From an uncultured bacterium (GTDB lineage Bacteria > Oederibacteriota > PGYV01 > Palsa-1178): a DNA stretch of 64,000 bases. The notes below the pieces were generated by a model, which made no database searches, had not been told where the DNA came from, and worked only from the letters and a program-made list of their open reading frames with translations. The stretch spans positions 124,001 through 188,000 of the forward strand of contig CALAOR010000077.1 of assembly GCA_937889595.1 (NCBI GenBank). Reading direction: 5' to 3'. This document shows, one piece after another, positions 8,523-17,015 of this stretch; within the stretch, counting starts at the first letter, position 1, and every line of letters starts with the position of its first letter. Both the position numbers and the translations under genes were made by a program.

Positions 8523-9569
8523 TCACTGCAACAACTCCGCGACATACACGAATTCAAAGCCCTCAGACTCGATTTCCGGCATCATGCGCGCGAGTGTCGA
8601 CAGAGTCACCGGATCGTCATGGCCTATGCCTATGGCCCAGCCTTTTTTGCGCGCAACGGATTTTAATTCATTGATCTGCTTTTCATTATAAGAAGACTCT
8701 TTTTGATTGTCTATAAATACATCCCTTTTGCCCCATCTCATTCCCATATCCCTCGCCGTTTTATACGCCACGGTCTTAGGCGTGGTCAGACTGTCTATAA
8801 AAAAGTAATTTCTGTCCTTTAAGACTTCCAATACAGTGGAGATCGCTGTTTTGTCAGCCGTCACAAGCGAACCCATATGATTATTCACCCCTGTGTAATG
8901 GGGCACCTCAGAGACCAGAGTATCGACTATTTCAACTATTTTGTCCCTGTTCATACCGGCCATAACGGTTATTTTTTCCAGGGGAACTTTTTTCTCGGGC
9001 TGCATGGGCAGATGAAGCATTATGCCTTTTTTATTTTTATATGCCGTTTCCGCAGCTTCTTTTGTATAACGCAATCCCGGCAAAACCGCGATTGTAAAAG
9101 GAAGGGTGATGGAAGACAGGTAACCCAGGCCGTTATTATGATATCCCCAGTCATCGAGGATAACGGCTATTTTGGGTTTTGAGCTTTTTACAAACCGCAG
9201 CCTGCATATGACAGAGTAAGGAGACTCGATTGTCGCGGCCAGACTCTGGACTTTTTCGGTATTTACCTCGTTAAAAGTAACCGATGCGCCTTCTATTTTT
9301 GAAAGCATTTCAGTTATGGCACTTTTAAGTGAAGCATTGTCAAAACGCATTGGCATCCTTGCCGTCAGGTCATAAATACCCTCCTCTTTTTTGCTTATTA
9401 TAAGAAGCGGGTCAACGAGGATCTTTATGGTCACAAAACCGTCCACCGACTTTCTTATGGCGGCAGCGGCCCGTGTAACCCTGGGAATGTAATAATACTT
9501 ATAAAAAATAAAAACTCCGGCCGCGATCAGCAGTATAACCGCCAGTATGGACGAAGAAGTTTTTTTCAT
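8523..9569 (-). CDS. Divergent polysaccharide deacetylase (YibQ family)
   Basis: The 348-residue protein has an N-terminal membrane anchor (residues 7-27) and an extracytoplasmic domain. The C-terminal half is the divergent polysaccharide deacetylase fold: VILDDWGYHNN carries the catalytic aspartates, LHLPMQPE the second motif, NNHMGSLVT the metal-binding His, and IGIGHDDP the last loop. In other diderms the family is often encoded beside C-terminal processing proteases and murein hydrolase activators, which fits here: the S41 protease gene ends 3 bases from this start. A role in periplasmic glycan or peptidoglycan modification is inferred; the substrate is unknown. Confidence 0.9.
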   Translation of the reverse strand: MKKTSSSILAVILLIAAGVFIFYKYYYIPRVTRAAAAIRKSVDGFVTIKILVDPLLIISKKEEGIYDLTARMPMRFDNASLKSAITEMLSKIEGASVTFNEVNTEKVQSLAATIESPYSVICRLRFVKSSKPKIAVILDDWGYHNNGLGYLSSITLPFTIAVLPGLRYTKEAAETAYKNKKGIMLHLPMQPEKKVPLEKITVMAGMNRDKIVEIVDTLVSEVPHYTGVNNHMGSLVTADKTAISTVLEVLKDRNYFFIDSLTTPKTVAYKTARDMGMRWGKRDVFIDNQKESSYNEKQINELKSVARKKGWAIGIGHDDPVTLSTLARMMPEIESEGFEFVYVAELLQ

Positions 9570-9571
9570 GT

Positions 9572-11032
9572 TTATGATTTTCTCAGTTTGTCCATGGTGT
9601 TCAATATATCGATCGCGCGCTTTACCTGCGTGTCATTTTCGATAGCCGCCTTCCTCGACGCGATCCTGCCTTTTAAGTTTTTGGCAACTTCAACTTTTAT
9701 CCATTTTAGTATGACGTTCTTATCCTGCGCAAGTTCCTGTATTTTAATCTCCACTTTCTGCGATTTCAGGTATTTACCGAAATCCTCCATAAGCTGCTGG
9801 TCCTCATTTTTCTTGAAAAGGACCTTGACGTCGGACTCGGAAACTTTCACACTCTTTTTCTTTGTAGTATCGATCCCTTCCGGGTGTTTTTTCAGGTATT
9901 CTTTTACAAAATCCTCGAAAACATTCTTGTCAAACAGGGAGGCAGTGTAACTTGAAGGAATCTCTTCCTCCATGACTATGTCCGGGGTGATTCCCACCCC
10001 GTGTATCTTCTTCCCGCTCGGGGTCATATATGTGGCCGTGGTCAAACGAAGCGCGGACTTATCCGACAATGGTATTATAGTCTGGACCGAACCCTTTCCA
10101 AACGACTGTGTTCCCACTATGATGGCGCGTCCGTGGTCCTGCAGCGCGCCTGCCACGATCTCGGAGGCGGATGCGCTTCCGCCGTTGATCAACACGACTA
10201 TATCGCCCTTATACAATTCGCCGTTTTCCGATCTAAATTCTATGCCTTTTGATTTTGACCTGCCCTCGGTGTATACGATAAGTTTGTCCTTCGGAAGGAA
10301 CAGATCCGATATTTTTACCGCCTGGTCAAGCAATCCTCCCGGATCGTCGCGCAGGTCTATGACGAGTTTTTTGATCTTGTCTTTGTTGAACTCTTTCAGG
10401 CCCTTTTCAACTATATCCGAACCGTCTCCCATGAACTGGTTTATCCTTATATAACCGACGTCCGTGCCGATCGTATTGCACCGTGCAGTTTCGATCTTTA
10501 TAACGGCGCGCTGAATGGTGTAATCCTTGTAATCCGGGGAATTGCCGCGCTGGACCGATATGGTGACCTTTGTTCCCACATCACCGCGAAGTTTGTGGAC
10601 GGCGTCCATGACATCAAGCCCGTCGGTCGTCTCGCCTTCTATCATCATGATCTTGTCACCGGATTTTATGCCCGCGTTATAAGCCGGAGTGTCCTCTATG
10701 GGAGAAACAACTATCAACTGCCCGTCCTTTACTGATATCTCTATGCCGAGCCCGCCAAACTGAGCCTTTGTATCATCGCTCATGTCCTTATAAGCCTGCG
10801 GATCCATATACTGCGAAAATGGGTCTATATGCTCGATCATTCCCTTTATGGCGAATTCCGCGAGGTCTTTTGGAACCGTCTTGTCCTCATCAACATAACT
10901 TTCCTGTATTATGGCGTAAACTTCCATAAACGGCTTTAGCGCCTCGTAAGCGTCTTTTTGCTTGTCGGCTTTGACAGCAAAAGAAAACACCAGGGTTAGA
11001 ACAAACATGAACATCACAAAACGTTTTTTCAT
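9572..11032 (-). CDS. S41 family carboxy-terminal processing protease (CtpA/Prc type)
   Basis: A periplasmic serine protease of 486 residues from the chosen ATG at 11032, which has a good RBS (GGAGG) and starts a signal peptide (MKKRFVMFMFVLTLVFSFAV). A TTG start further upstream would place this signal inside the protein and is unlikely. After a helical N-terminal part comes a PDZ domain (GGLGIEISVKDG ... IKSGDKIMMIEG), then the S41 core with the catalytic Ser in INGGSASASEIVAGALQDH and the Lys in VGTQSFGKGSVQTI. The C-terminal 130 residues are charged and helical. Such enzymes mature or degrade envelope proteins. The gene is followed directly by the YibQ-type deacetylase gene. Confidence 0.95.
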   Translation of the reverse strand: MKKRFVMFMFVLTLVFSFAVKADKQKDAYEALKPFMEVYAIIQESYVDEDKTVPKDLAEFAIKGMIEHIDPFSQYMDPQAYKDMSDDTKAQFGGLGIEISVKDGQLIVVSPIEDTPAYNAGIKSGDKIMMIEGETTDGLDVMDAVHKLRGDVGTKVTISVQRGNSPDYKDYTIQRAVIKIETARCNTIGTDVGYIRINQFMGDGSDIVEKGLKEFNKDKIKKLVIDLRDDPGGLLDQAVKISDLFLPKDKLIVYTEGRSKSKGIEFRSENGELYKGDIVVLINGGSASASEIVAGALQDHGRAIIVGTQSFGKGSVQTIIPLSDKSALRLTTATYMTPSGKKIHGVGITPDIVMEEEIPSSYTASLFDKNVFEDFVKEYLKKHPEGIDTTKKKSVKVSESDVKVLFKKNEDQQLMEDFGKYLKSQKVEIKIQELAQDKNVILKWIKVEVAKNLKGRIASRKAAIENDTQVKRAIDILNTMDKLRKS

Positions 11033-11130
11033 ATATTCCTCCGTAAAAAATTCAGATTCGCGCAGTAATAAACTTTGATAATAGTATAATAAAAGATAAT
11101 AAAAGTCAAACCGATAAAACGGGGGAAAAG

Positions 11131-11155
11131 ACAATTCAAAATTTAAAATTATGGT
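11131..11155. repeat. Half copy of AATTCAAAATTTAAAATTATGG repeat
   Basis: The words CAATTCAAAATT and TAAAATTATGG here also form one arm of the 132-base inverted repeat at 18214-18345. The stretch sits directly after the nitroreductase stop codon. Confidence 0.4.
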
Positions 11156-11986
11156 TTATTGCCTTGTAGCCACGTATTCCCATCCCTCTTTGCCCTTTAC
11201 TGTTGCACCTATTTTCCATACTCCTTTAAGGCCTATTTCTTCCGCCGCAACGTCAAAGTTGCACATGCCTATGCCCATATCCATGAGCTGTATGTCTTCC
11301 CGCGACTCCTTCCAGTACCCCGGAGTGCGTTCCAAAAACAGGTGAAACCGGGCAATGTCCTTGATCATACGCCAAGGCTGTTTATTGGAAGCGGAAGGCG
11401 CGTAACGCAGCGCGGCAAACGGGATCTTATAACTTCCTGCCGCGTCTTCCGTAAGCGGCGTTTCATGGTTTCCGTCAAAAAACATGTCTTTCCACGGCTT
11501 TCTTGTATCAGCCGCCACAAAAAGCCGCGTGGCCGTGTCGGACACGTCCCGGTTTTTTGCCGCATACCCCAAAGGCACTATGGCAGGCACAACTTCCCCG
11601 GCCCCGGCATTTATCTTCTGAAGAAAACCGGCCCTGCTGAAAGTCCCGCCGACCCAGCAGGTGCCAAGACCAAGCGTCATGGCCGCGAGAATATTTTTTT
11701 CCATAAGATAACCGTAGTCCAGTATTGCCGCCGTGGATTTCTTTACAACGCCGGCCATAAAATATTTCGGCCCCCGTATATTGCCGTAACTGGCAAGCTG
11801 TTTCAGTTCTTCCTGCCCAGCGCCGGTCAGGTCAACAAGTTTAAACCTGGCAGTACTGCCGAAAGGGCCTGTTTGGTTTGACTTGAGAAATGAAACAAGC
11901 GCTTCTTTCGCTGCGGGTTCCAGAAGTTTATCCTCAAAAGTTCTTACGGATTTCCTGTTCTTTATTTCTTCGAATGTTATTTTCAT
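11156..11986 (-). CDS. Nitroreductase family protein (TM1586-like double-domain type)
   Basis: The 276-residue protein has two pseudo-symmetric halves, as in the TM1586-type nitroreductases. The N-terminal half has NRKSVRTFEDKLLE and TLGLGTCWVGG with the FMN-site pattern; the C-terminal half has APSASNKQPWRMI and MDMGIGMCNFDVAAEEIG. Each half supplies part of an FMN site that in ordinary nitroreductases is formed by a homodimer. The substrate is unknown; NAD(P)H-dependent reduction of quinones or nitro compounds is the family theme. It is a single gene, divergent from the barrel gene at 12298 across a repeat-rich gap. Confidence 0.85.
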   Translation of the reverse strand: MKITFEEIKNRKSVRTFEDKLLEPAAKEALVSFLKSNQTGPFGSTARFKLVDLTGAGQEELKQLASYGNIRGPKYFMAGVVKKSTAAILDYGYLMEKNILAAMTLGLGTCWVGGTFSRAGFLQKINAGAGEVVPAIVPLGYAAKNRDVSDTATRLFVAADTRKPWKDMFFDGNHETPLTEDAAGSYKIPFAALRYAPSASNKQPWRMIKDIARFHLFLERTPGYWKESREDIQLMDMGIGMCNFDVAAEEIGLKGVWKIGATVKGKEGWEYVATRQ

Positions 11987-12085
11987 AAATGCTCCTCTTT
12001 AAATCAATAATTTATTATCATGCTTATTTATAATACCATATTGAAACTATAAATCCCAATATAACTCTTTTTTCAAAAACCCGCA

Positions 12086-12111
12086 GTGGGCGGGCCGAGT
12101 ACCGCCCCTAC
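12086..12111. repeat. GGGCGGG-CCGAGT-CCGCCCCTAC repeat, single arm
   Basis: GTGGGCGGGCCGAGTACCGC followed by CCCTAC is the right arm of the palindromic repeat seen complete at 22692-22776 and 61996-62070. Its partner arm is missing here. A perfect 14-base palindrome, GTGCCCATGGGCAC, follows at 12133-12146. Confidence 0.6.
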
Positions 12112-12238
12112 ATAAGGCTTAAGAAACTGACTGTGCCCATGGGCACCTCACCGAATGATCCGAAAAAGTCCGCCGAAACTTTGCGGAGGCGGATCGGCAA
12201 TATCATTAAAATCACAAACAAAATTACTAACAAAAAAC

Positions 12239-12267
12239 TTGATTAGTTCCAGAAGTATGTATATAAT
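12239..12267 (+). promoter_or_regulatory. Sigma-70-type promoter of barrel gene 12298-13098
   Basis: TTGATT (12239-12244), 17 bases, TATAAT (12262-12267). The expected start is near 12274, and AAGGAGG precedes the ATG at 12298. The TPR gene may be read from the same promoter. Confidence 0.7.
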
Positions 12268-12297
12268 TCTTGTATAGACAAATTTCAAGGAGGTTTT

Positions 12298-13098
12298 ATG
12301 AAAAAAATTAGTCTTGTTTTGATGATGCTAATGATTATAGCTGTTTTTGTGCTTCCTGTATTTGCTGCAGATGATGAAAATCTTGAAGATATGCCCACCA
12401 CAGTTGACGAGTCTGCATCAGCTACCGAAGCTGAACCTGCCCTGCCTGTAATTAAAAAAGAATCTGCAACATACATGGGCGTGGTGGATATATGGGCTGG
12501 ATATACTACCCTGTCGTTGAACAACGCAAATATTAATTCTATAAGCGGCGGTTACGTAGTCGGAGTTGACCTGGGACTCACGCTGATAAAAGACCTTCCG
12601 CTGTCCCTTGGGCTGCGTTTTGAACTTATTGGCTCGGGCCAGGGGAACTATACCGGAGAATTGGGTAATCTCGTCTCCGCAAGCTACACGATTAAAGATA
12701 CCCTTATCCCCGTCATGGCAGGCGCTTCATATAGTTTTGCCATCCCTGAAAGCCCGGTTGAAATATCGGCCGATGTGTTTGCTGGATACTCTTTTGCAAA
12801 AGCCACAATAACGGACAATCTCACGCCCGGTTTTGAGGACCAGGCGTTCAGTGGTTCCTGCTTTACCCTTGACATAGGAACTACAATAAGCTACCAGATA
12901 AGCGAACCCGTGTCCGCGGGCTTGACTTTGGGCTACAGGCTCGCCAATGTCGCGTCCATGAGCGCCGACAAGAACGTGGATCTGAATTTTGTGACTCATA
13001 TGAATAAAGGCGACCTTCTAAAAGACAGCGGCGGCAGCGCTGTTCCCTTTAACTTCAGCGGTTTTAATATCGGCTTAAAAGTGGACATGAAGTACTGA
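12298..13098 (+). CDS. Outer-membrane beta-barrel protein (paralogue of 3674-4483)
   Basis: This 266-residue protein has a clear signal peptide (MKKISLVLMMLMIIAVFVLP, cleavage after VFA, about residue 22). A short acidic linker (DDENLEDMPTTVDES) and then alternating beta-strand sequence follow, ending in FSGFNIGLKVDMKY with an aromatic last residue suited to BAM recognition. It shares a strand plan and several short motifs with the protein at 3674 (VMAGASYSF, TLGYRLAN, final FSGF). The acidic linker is not present there. Function unknown. The gene has the strongest-looking signals of the region (promoter and AAGGAGG), suggesting abundant expression. Confidence 0.8.
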   Translation: MKKISLVLMMLMIIAVFVLPVFAADDENLEDMPTTVDESASATEAEPALPVIKKESATYMGVVDIWAGYTTLSLNNANINSISGGYVVGVDLGLTLIKDLPLSLGLRFELIGSGQGNYTGELGNLVSASYTIKDTLIPVMAGASYSFAIPESPVEISADVFAGYSFAKATITDNLTPGFEDQAFSGSCFTLDIGTTISYQISEPVSAGLTLGYRLANVASMSADKNVDLNFVTHMNKGDLLKDSGGSAVPFNFSGFNIGLKVDMKY

Positions 13099-13154
13099 CG
13101 AGTTTGGATTTGAACCAGTTTTGTATCTATCTGTTTACAGGAGCCTTTTAAATA

Positions 13155-15119
13155 ATGGGACTATTCAAGACTGACGAAGAAAAGAAACAGGAACACATTA
13201 AAAAAGGGCTTGATTATGCCAACAGCAATGATTATGACAGGGCCGTTAAGGAATTTGAAAACGCGCTTAAACTCTTCCCTAAGGACGAGGACGCGCTTTT
13301 TAACCTTGGCTTTGTTTACGCAGACATGCAGCAGTACGGACCGGCTTATGACATATTCAAGAAACTCGTAAACATAAACCCCCATCATATCGAAGCGTTC
13401 AACAATCTCGGCCTGCTTTTCGCGCGCCAGGGCAAGTATACCGACGCCGTATCTGTGTATGAAAAAGGCGTGGAACACAATCCGGGCGCTGCGGTGCTGT
13501 ATAACAACCTCGGTAACGTTTACTACGATACCGGCAAATACGAGAAAGCCCTCCAGATGTTCAAAAAGGCCGGAGACTTGGACCCTGTTTTCTCGGAACG
13601 CCTCTACCATCTCGGCATTGACTCATTCATAAAAGGCAGCGGGGGCATGGATGATGCCATAGCCAAACTTCAGGAATCCGTAAAACAAAATGTCAACAAA
13701 GCCAAAACAGTCCATGACCTAGGCGTAGCCTACCTGGAACGCCACATGGAAGATAAGGCCATAGACTCATTTATAAAAGCGCTTAACATTGACCCGAATT
13801 ATTTAAGCGCGTATGTCAATCTGGGCTATACTTACCAGCATAAGGAAAGCTATGAAAAAGCAATACAATCATTTGAAAAGGCCTTGATATTAAACCCGAA
13901 AAGCGCAAAGCTTTATAATACTATCGGACTCATATACGATAAAATTGACAAGCCCGACATTGCCGTTAAGATGTACAAAAAGGCTGTTTCCCTCGACCCT
14001 ACTTACGCGAATTCCCACTATATGCTGGGCCAGCTCTACCAGAACCGCGGCAGTGTCGATAAATCAGTAGCTGAATTCACAAAACATATAAGAATTCATG
14101 AAACCGGCAACATGGTCGAAGACGCCATGCAAAGGATCGCCGGGATGAAATCCATGACATTTGAAAACGTAAAGCAGCTGTTCAGCCTGTATATAGATAA
14201 AAAACCCGAAGGCATGTCAAAACAGTCCGCGCCTCCCCCCCCGATGGAAGAAAAAGACGAAAAAGATTATATGAAAAATCTCAAGGATAAAATGACTGAG
14301 AAGAAAACAGCGCCTCCTCCTGCCCCGCCTTTAATGCAGCAGACATCCCCTGCAGCGCCCGCAAAATTGCCTGAACCCGCTGCATCACCGGCAAAAGTAA
14401 TAGACCCAAACGAATACATGAAGCTTATGAAAGAAAAAATGAAGAAAAAATTAGCCGGAGAAGCCGGGCCGGATGCCGCCCTAAATCCCGAAAAAACAAC
14501 CCCTGTACCTTTGCCTGCCCCGGCTTTTGTTGTTCCGCCTCCACCGCCGCCCATGACATCCCAGCACGCTCCTGTAATGCCTGTTTCAGTGCCACAGCCG
14601 GTGTTTGAAGTAATAAATGACAATTCCCCATCGAACAACATAATAGACCTTCCGCCAAGGCCCGAAGATAATCCGTGGTTCCAGCCAAATATCATAGAAG
14701 CCCGTTTAGGCGAGCCTGTTGCAAACAGTGAATACAAACATATACAGGAAGGCCCGGAAAAACCCGCCTTTGATTCAGGTCCCTTTCAATTACCTTCTGA
14801 AGATTACATGGAAACAAACATAAAACCTGCGGACGGCAGCGAACTGCCTGATGATAATATTCCTGAATTTAAAAAACCACCCGTGCAAATGCCTGTCATT
14901 CCCGTGGAACCCGTACACGGTACAGGCATATATAACGTAGGTGCAATATCGCCCATTCAGGCATCGGGTTCTGTACCCCTTGCTCCCAGGCATCCCATGA
15001 CCCCACAGGGACCGCATAAACCGCCGTCTGTGCCTGACTCAGCACAGGAACCTCCACATTTTAAACTTAAAAAGGATGATAACGATAATAAGCCTAAAAT
15101 CACGCGCAATTATTACTGA
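13155..15119 (+). CDS. TPR-repeat protein with proline-rich C-terminal half
   Basis: The 654-residue protein has about nine tetratricopeptide repeats in residues 15-330, of the typical form YDRAVKEFENALKLFPKDEDALFNLG, shown in part. There is no signal peptide or membrane segment, so it is probably cytoplasmic. Residues about 355-654 are Pro/Ala-rich and disordered, with the short motif YMKxLKDKM/YMKLMKEKM occurring twice between polyproline runs. TPR arrays are protein-binding scaffolds; the repeated motif could be a partner-binding peptide. The gene lies 56 bases after the barrel gene and 100 bases before the cNMP-domain gene on the same strand. The binding partner is unknown. Confidence 0.85.
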   Translation: MGLFKTDEEKKQEHIKKGLDYANSNDYDRAVKEFENALKLFPKDEDALFNLGFVYADMQQYGPAYDIFKKLVNINPHHIEAFNNLGLLFARQGKYTDAVSVYEKGVEHNPGAAVLYNNLGNVYYDTGKYEKALQMFKKAGDLDPVFSERLYHLGIDSFIKGSGGMDDAIAKLQESVKQNVNKAKTVHDLGVAYLERHMEDKAIDSFIKALNIDPNYLSAYVNLGYTYQHKESYEKAIQSFEKALILNPKSAKLYNTIGLIYDKIDKPDIAVKMYKKAVSLDPTYANSHYMLGQLYQNRGSVDKSVAEFTKHIRIHETGNMVEDAMQRIAGMKSMTFENVKQLFSLYIDKKPEGMSKQSAPPPPMEEKDEKDYMKNLKDKMTEKKTAPPPAPPLMQQTSPAAPAKLPEPAASPAKVIDPNEYMKLMKEKMKKKLAGEAGPDAALNPEKTTPVPLPAPAFVVPPPPPPMTSQHAPVMPVSVPQPVFEVINDNSPSNNIIDLPPRPEDNPWFQPNIIEARLGEPVANSEYKHIQEGPEKPAFDSGPFQLPSEDYMETNIKPADGSELPDDNIPEFKKPPVQMPVIPVEPVHGTGIYNVGAISPIQASGSVPLAPRHPMTPQGPHKPPSVPDSAQEPPHFKLKKDDNDNKPKITRNYY

Positions 15120-15219
15120 TAGAAATATCCACCTAAATGTCCGCCTTTTTCTCCTTTACACTTTACTGTTTTAGGTTTAAAATATCATAAAATTAATCTA
15201 AATTCACCGGAGGTTGACC

Positions 15220-15675
15220 ATGGGTTCAGCTGATTTTCTTCTGCAAAACAAAGGTTTTAAGGACCTAAACGCCACAGATGCCGACGCAATAAGTTCCATA
15301 TGCACTGAAGAATCATTTTCTTCAGGCAGCACAATATTCCCCGAAGAAAGTGCCGGGGACAAGATGTACGTGATTAAAAACGGTTCAGTCAAGATAACCA
15401 AGAAAGTAAAGGAAACAGAAAATACCATAGCGGTCATAAATCCGGGTGAGTTTTTTGGAGAGATGGCCCTTTTAGACGGCCTGCCCCGCTCGGCCGCGGC
15501 CAAAGCCTCGTCCGATACTGTAGTCCTTACAATAACCAGGGACAATTACATGGCCCTGCGCGCCAAAGCGCCTCAAACTGCGCTTAAGATCGTTGATATC
15601 CTGGTGAAAGTCCTCTCAAACCGGTTAAGGCAGGCAAACAAAAATCTCGAGGTTATTTCCTTCTGGATCGAATAA
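15220..15675 (+). CDS. Stand-alone cyclic-nucleotide-binding domain protein
   Basis: The 151-residue product is a single CAP_ED-type cyclic nucleotide-binding domain. The phosphate-binding cassette is visible as PGEFFGEMALLDGLPRSAAA, with the Glu and Arg that contact the cyclic phosphate and ribose in known members. A short C-terminal helix follows, with no helix-turn-helix, so it is not a CRP-type transcription factor. I chose ATG 15220 with GGAGG upstream over the in-frame TTG two codons earlier. It may act as a regulatory subunit or adaptor, perhaps with the TPR protein encoded just upstream. The gene has no obvious terminator. Confidence 0.85.
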   Translation: MGSADFLLQNKGFKDLNATDADAISSICTEESFSSGSTIFPEESAGDKMYVIKNGSVKITKKVKETENTIAVINPGEFFGEMALLDGLPRSAAAKASSDTVVLTITRDNYMALRAKAPQTALKIVDILVKVLSNRLRQANKNLEVISFWIE

Positions 15676-15800
15676 GTGTTTTATATAATACCTTCCAAAC
15701 TTGGCTCGCACGCCGAAGCGTACTTGCGAAGGCGTGTTAATCAAATCTCGAGTTCTCGATTCTCGAACGTTATTAAGATGGCGCAAAGCATTTAAATTAC
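15676..15800. other. Intergenic gap with short hairpin
   Basis: Two convergent genes flank this gap. CACGCC (about 15709) and GGCGTG (about 15731) form a short inverted repeat around GAAGCGTACTTGCGAA. The words TCTCGAGTTCTCGATTCTCG follow. This is a possible bidirectional terminator or a dispersed repeat remnant. Confidence 0.3.
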
Positions 15801-16979
15801 TTATTTGAGCATTTTTTTTATGACTTTCCCAAGCCTTGCTATCCCTTCCTTTATCTTATCCGGCGAAGAATTTGAGAAGTTCAGCCGCATTGTATTTTCA
15901 CCGCCGCCGTTGGCGTAAAAAGGCGCGCCCGGCACAAATGCGACATTTTGTTTTATCGCATTGTTAAACAAATCCCTGGAATTCAGTTTTTTTGGAAGCG
16001 TTACCCATAAGAACATGCCGCCCTCGGGGCTGGTATGCCTGATGGAATCCGGAAAGTATTCCTCTATGGCCTTGATCATTACATCACACTGATATTTGTA
16101 GACTTTTATTATGTCCTGAATGTGTTTATCCTCGTTATTATCCATGAGGTACCTGTATAATATCCTCTGGCTCAGTGAATTTGTGTGCAAATCAGCAGCT
16201 TGTTTCGCGATGACCAGGCTTTTCATTATATTTTGCGGGGCTGTTATCCAGCCCAGCCTCAACCCCGGGGCCACAACCTTGGAAAACGAACCCAATAATA
16301 TGCCGTTTTTATAGTAAGACTTTACGGGGGAAAGGGCTTCCCCTATAAACCGCAGTTCACCGTACGGATCATCCTCGATAAATTGAACCCCGTACTTTTC
16401 AAGCAATAACGCAAGATTGTTCCTCACAGATCCGCTGTAAGTTATACCCGACGGATTCTGGAAGTTTGGGACGCCGTAAAACAATTTAATAGCATTTTTA
16501 GAGCATATTTTTTTAAAACCTTCGAGGTCCACGCCGTCATCCTTCATCAGTACGGTCTTAAAAACCGGGGAAAAAACCGACAGGGCCTGTATGGCGCCCA
16601 GATAACCCGGGCCCTCAATGAGCACCTTGTCTTTCGGGTTAATAAGGACCTTACCGGCCAGGTCAAGAGCCTGTTGTGATCCCGTGGTTATCAGTATGTC
16701 CTCAGGTTTTATTTTTAACCCGTGTTTTTCCATGTACCTGCCGCTTATGTACTGCCGCAGGGGAAAATACCCCTCTGTCGATGCGTACTGAAGAGCCTTT
16801 TGGCCGTCAGTTGCCAGGACTGTTTCGCAGGCTTTGGCAATTTCCCTGACCGGGAATGTATCAGGACTTGGCAGGCCCCCGGCGAATGAGATCACATGGG
16901 CCGCATCGGTTACTTTGAGTATTTCCCTTATGAATGATTCAGGAACCTTATCCATTCTTTCGGCTATTATATTTTTCAC
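15801..16979 (-). CDS. PLP-dependent aminotransferase (2-aminoadipate transaminase-like)
   Basis: A 392-residue fold-type I aminotransferase of the LysN/MocR-related class, without a DNA-binding domain. The visible signatures are FAGGLPSPDTFP at the N-terminus, TTGSQQALDLAGK, NPSGITYS, EDDPYGELRF and the PLP lysine in GSFSKVVAPGLRLGW. The arginine that binds the substrate carboxylate is in NTMRLNFS near the C-terminus. Members typically transaminate 2-aminoadipate, aromatic or branched amino acids; the substrate cannot be fixed here. The flavoprotein gene upstream ends 36 bases away, so the two may be co-transcribed, though no shared pathway is evident. Confidence 0.9.
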   Translation of the reverse strand: MKNIIAERMDKVPESFIREILKVTDAAHVISFAGGLPSPDTFPVREIAKACETVLATDGQKALQYASTEGYFPLRQYISGRYMEKHGLKIKPEDILITTGSQQALDLAGKVLINPKDKVLIEGPGYLGAIQALSVFSPVFKTVLMKDDGVDLEGFKKICSKNAIKLFYGVPNFQNPSGITYSGSVRNNLALLLEKYGVQFIEDDPYGELRFIGEALSPVKSYYKNGILLGSFSKVVAPGLRLGWITAPQNIMKSLVIAKQAADLHTNSLSQRILYRYLMDNNEDKHIQDIIKVYKYQCDVMIKAIEEYFPDSIRHTSPEGGMFLWVTLPKKLNSRDLFNNAIKQNVAFVPGAPFYANGGGENTMRLNFSNSSPDKIKEGIARLGKVIKKMLK

Positions 16980-17015
16980 AAAACACCTCTGCTGTATTTA
17001 TAAATATTATACGGA

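Noticed and set aside
11033-11134. Upstream TTG start for the S41 protease
   Set aside because: It would bury the signal peptide inside the protein; ATG 11032 has GGAGG.
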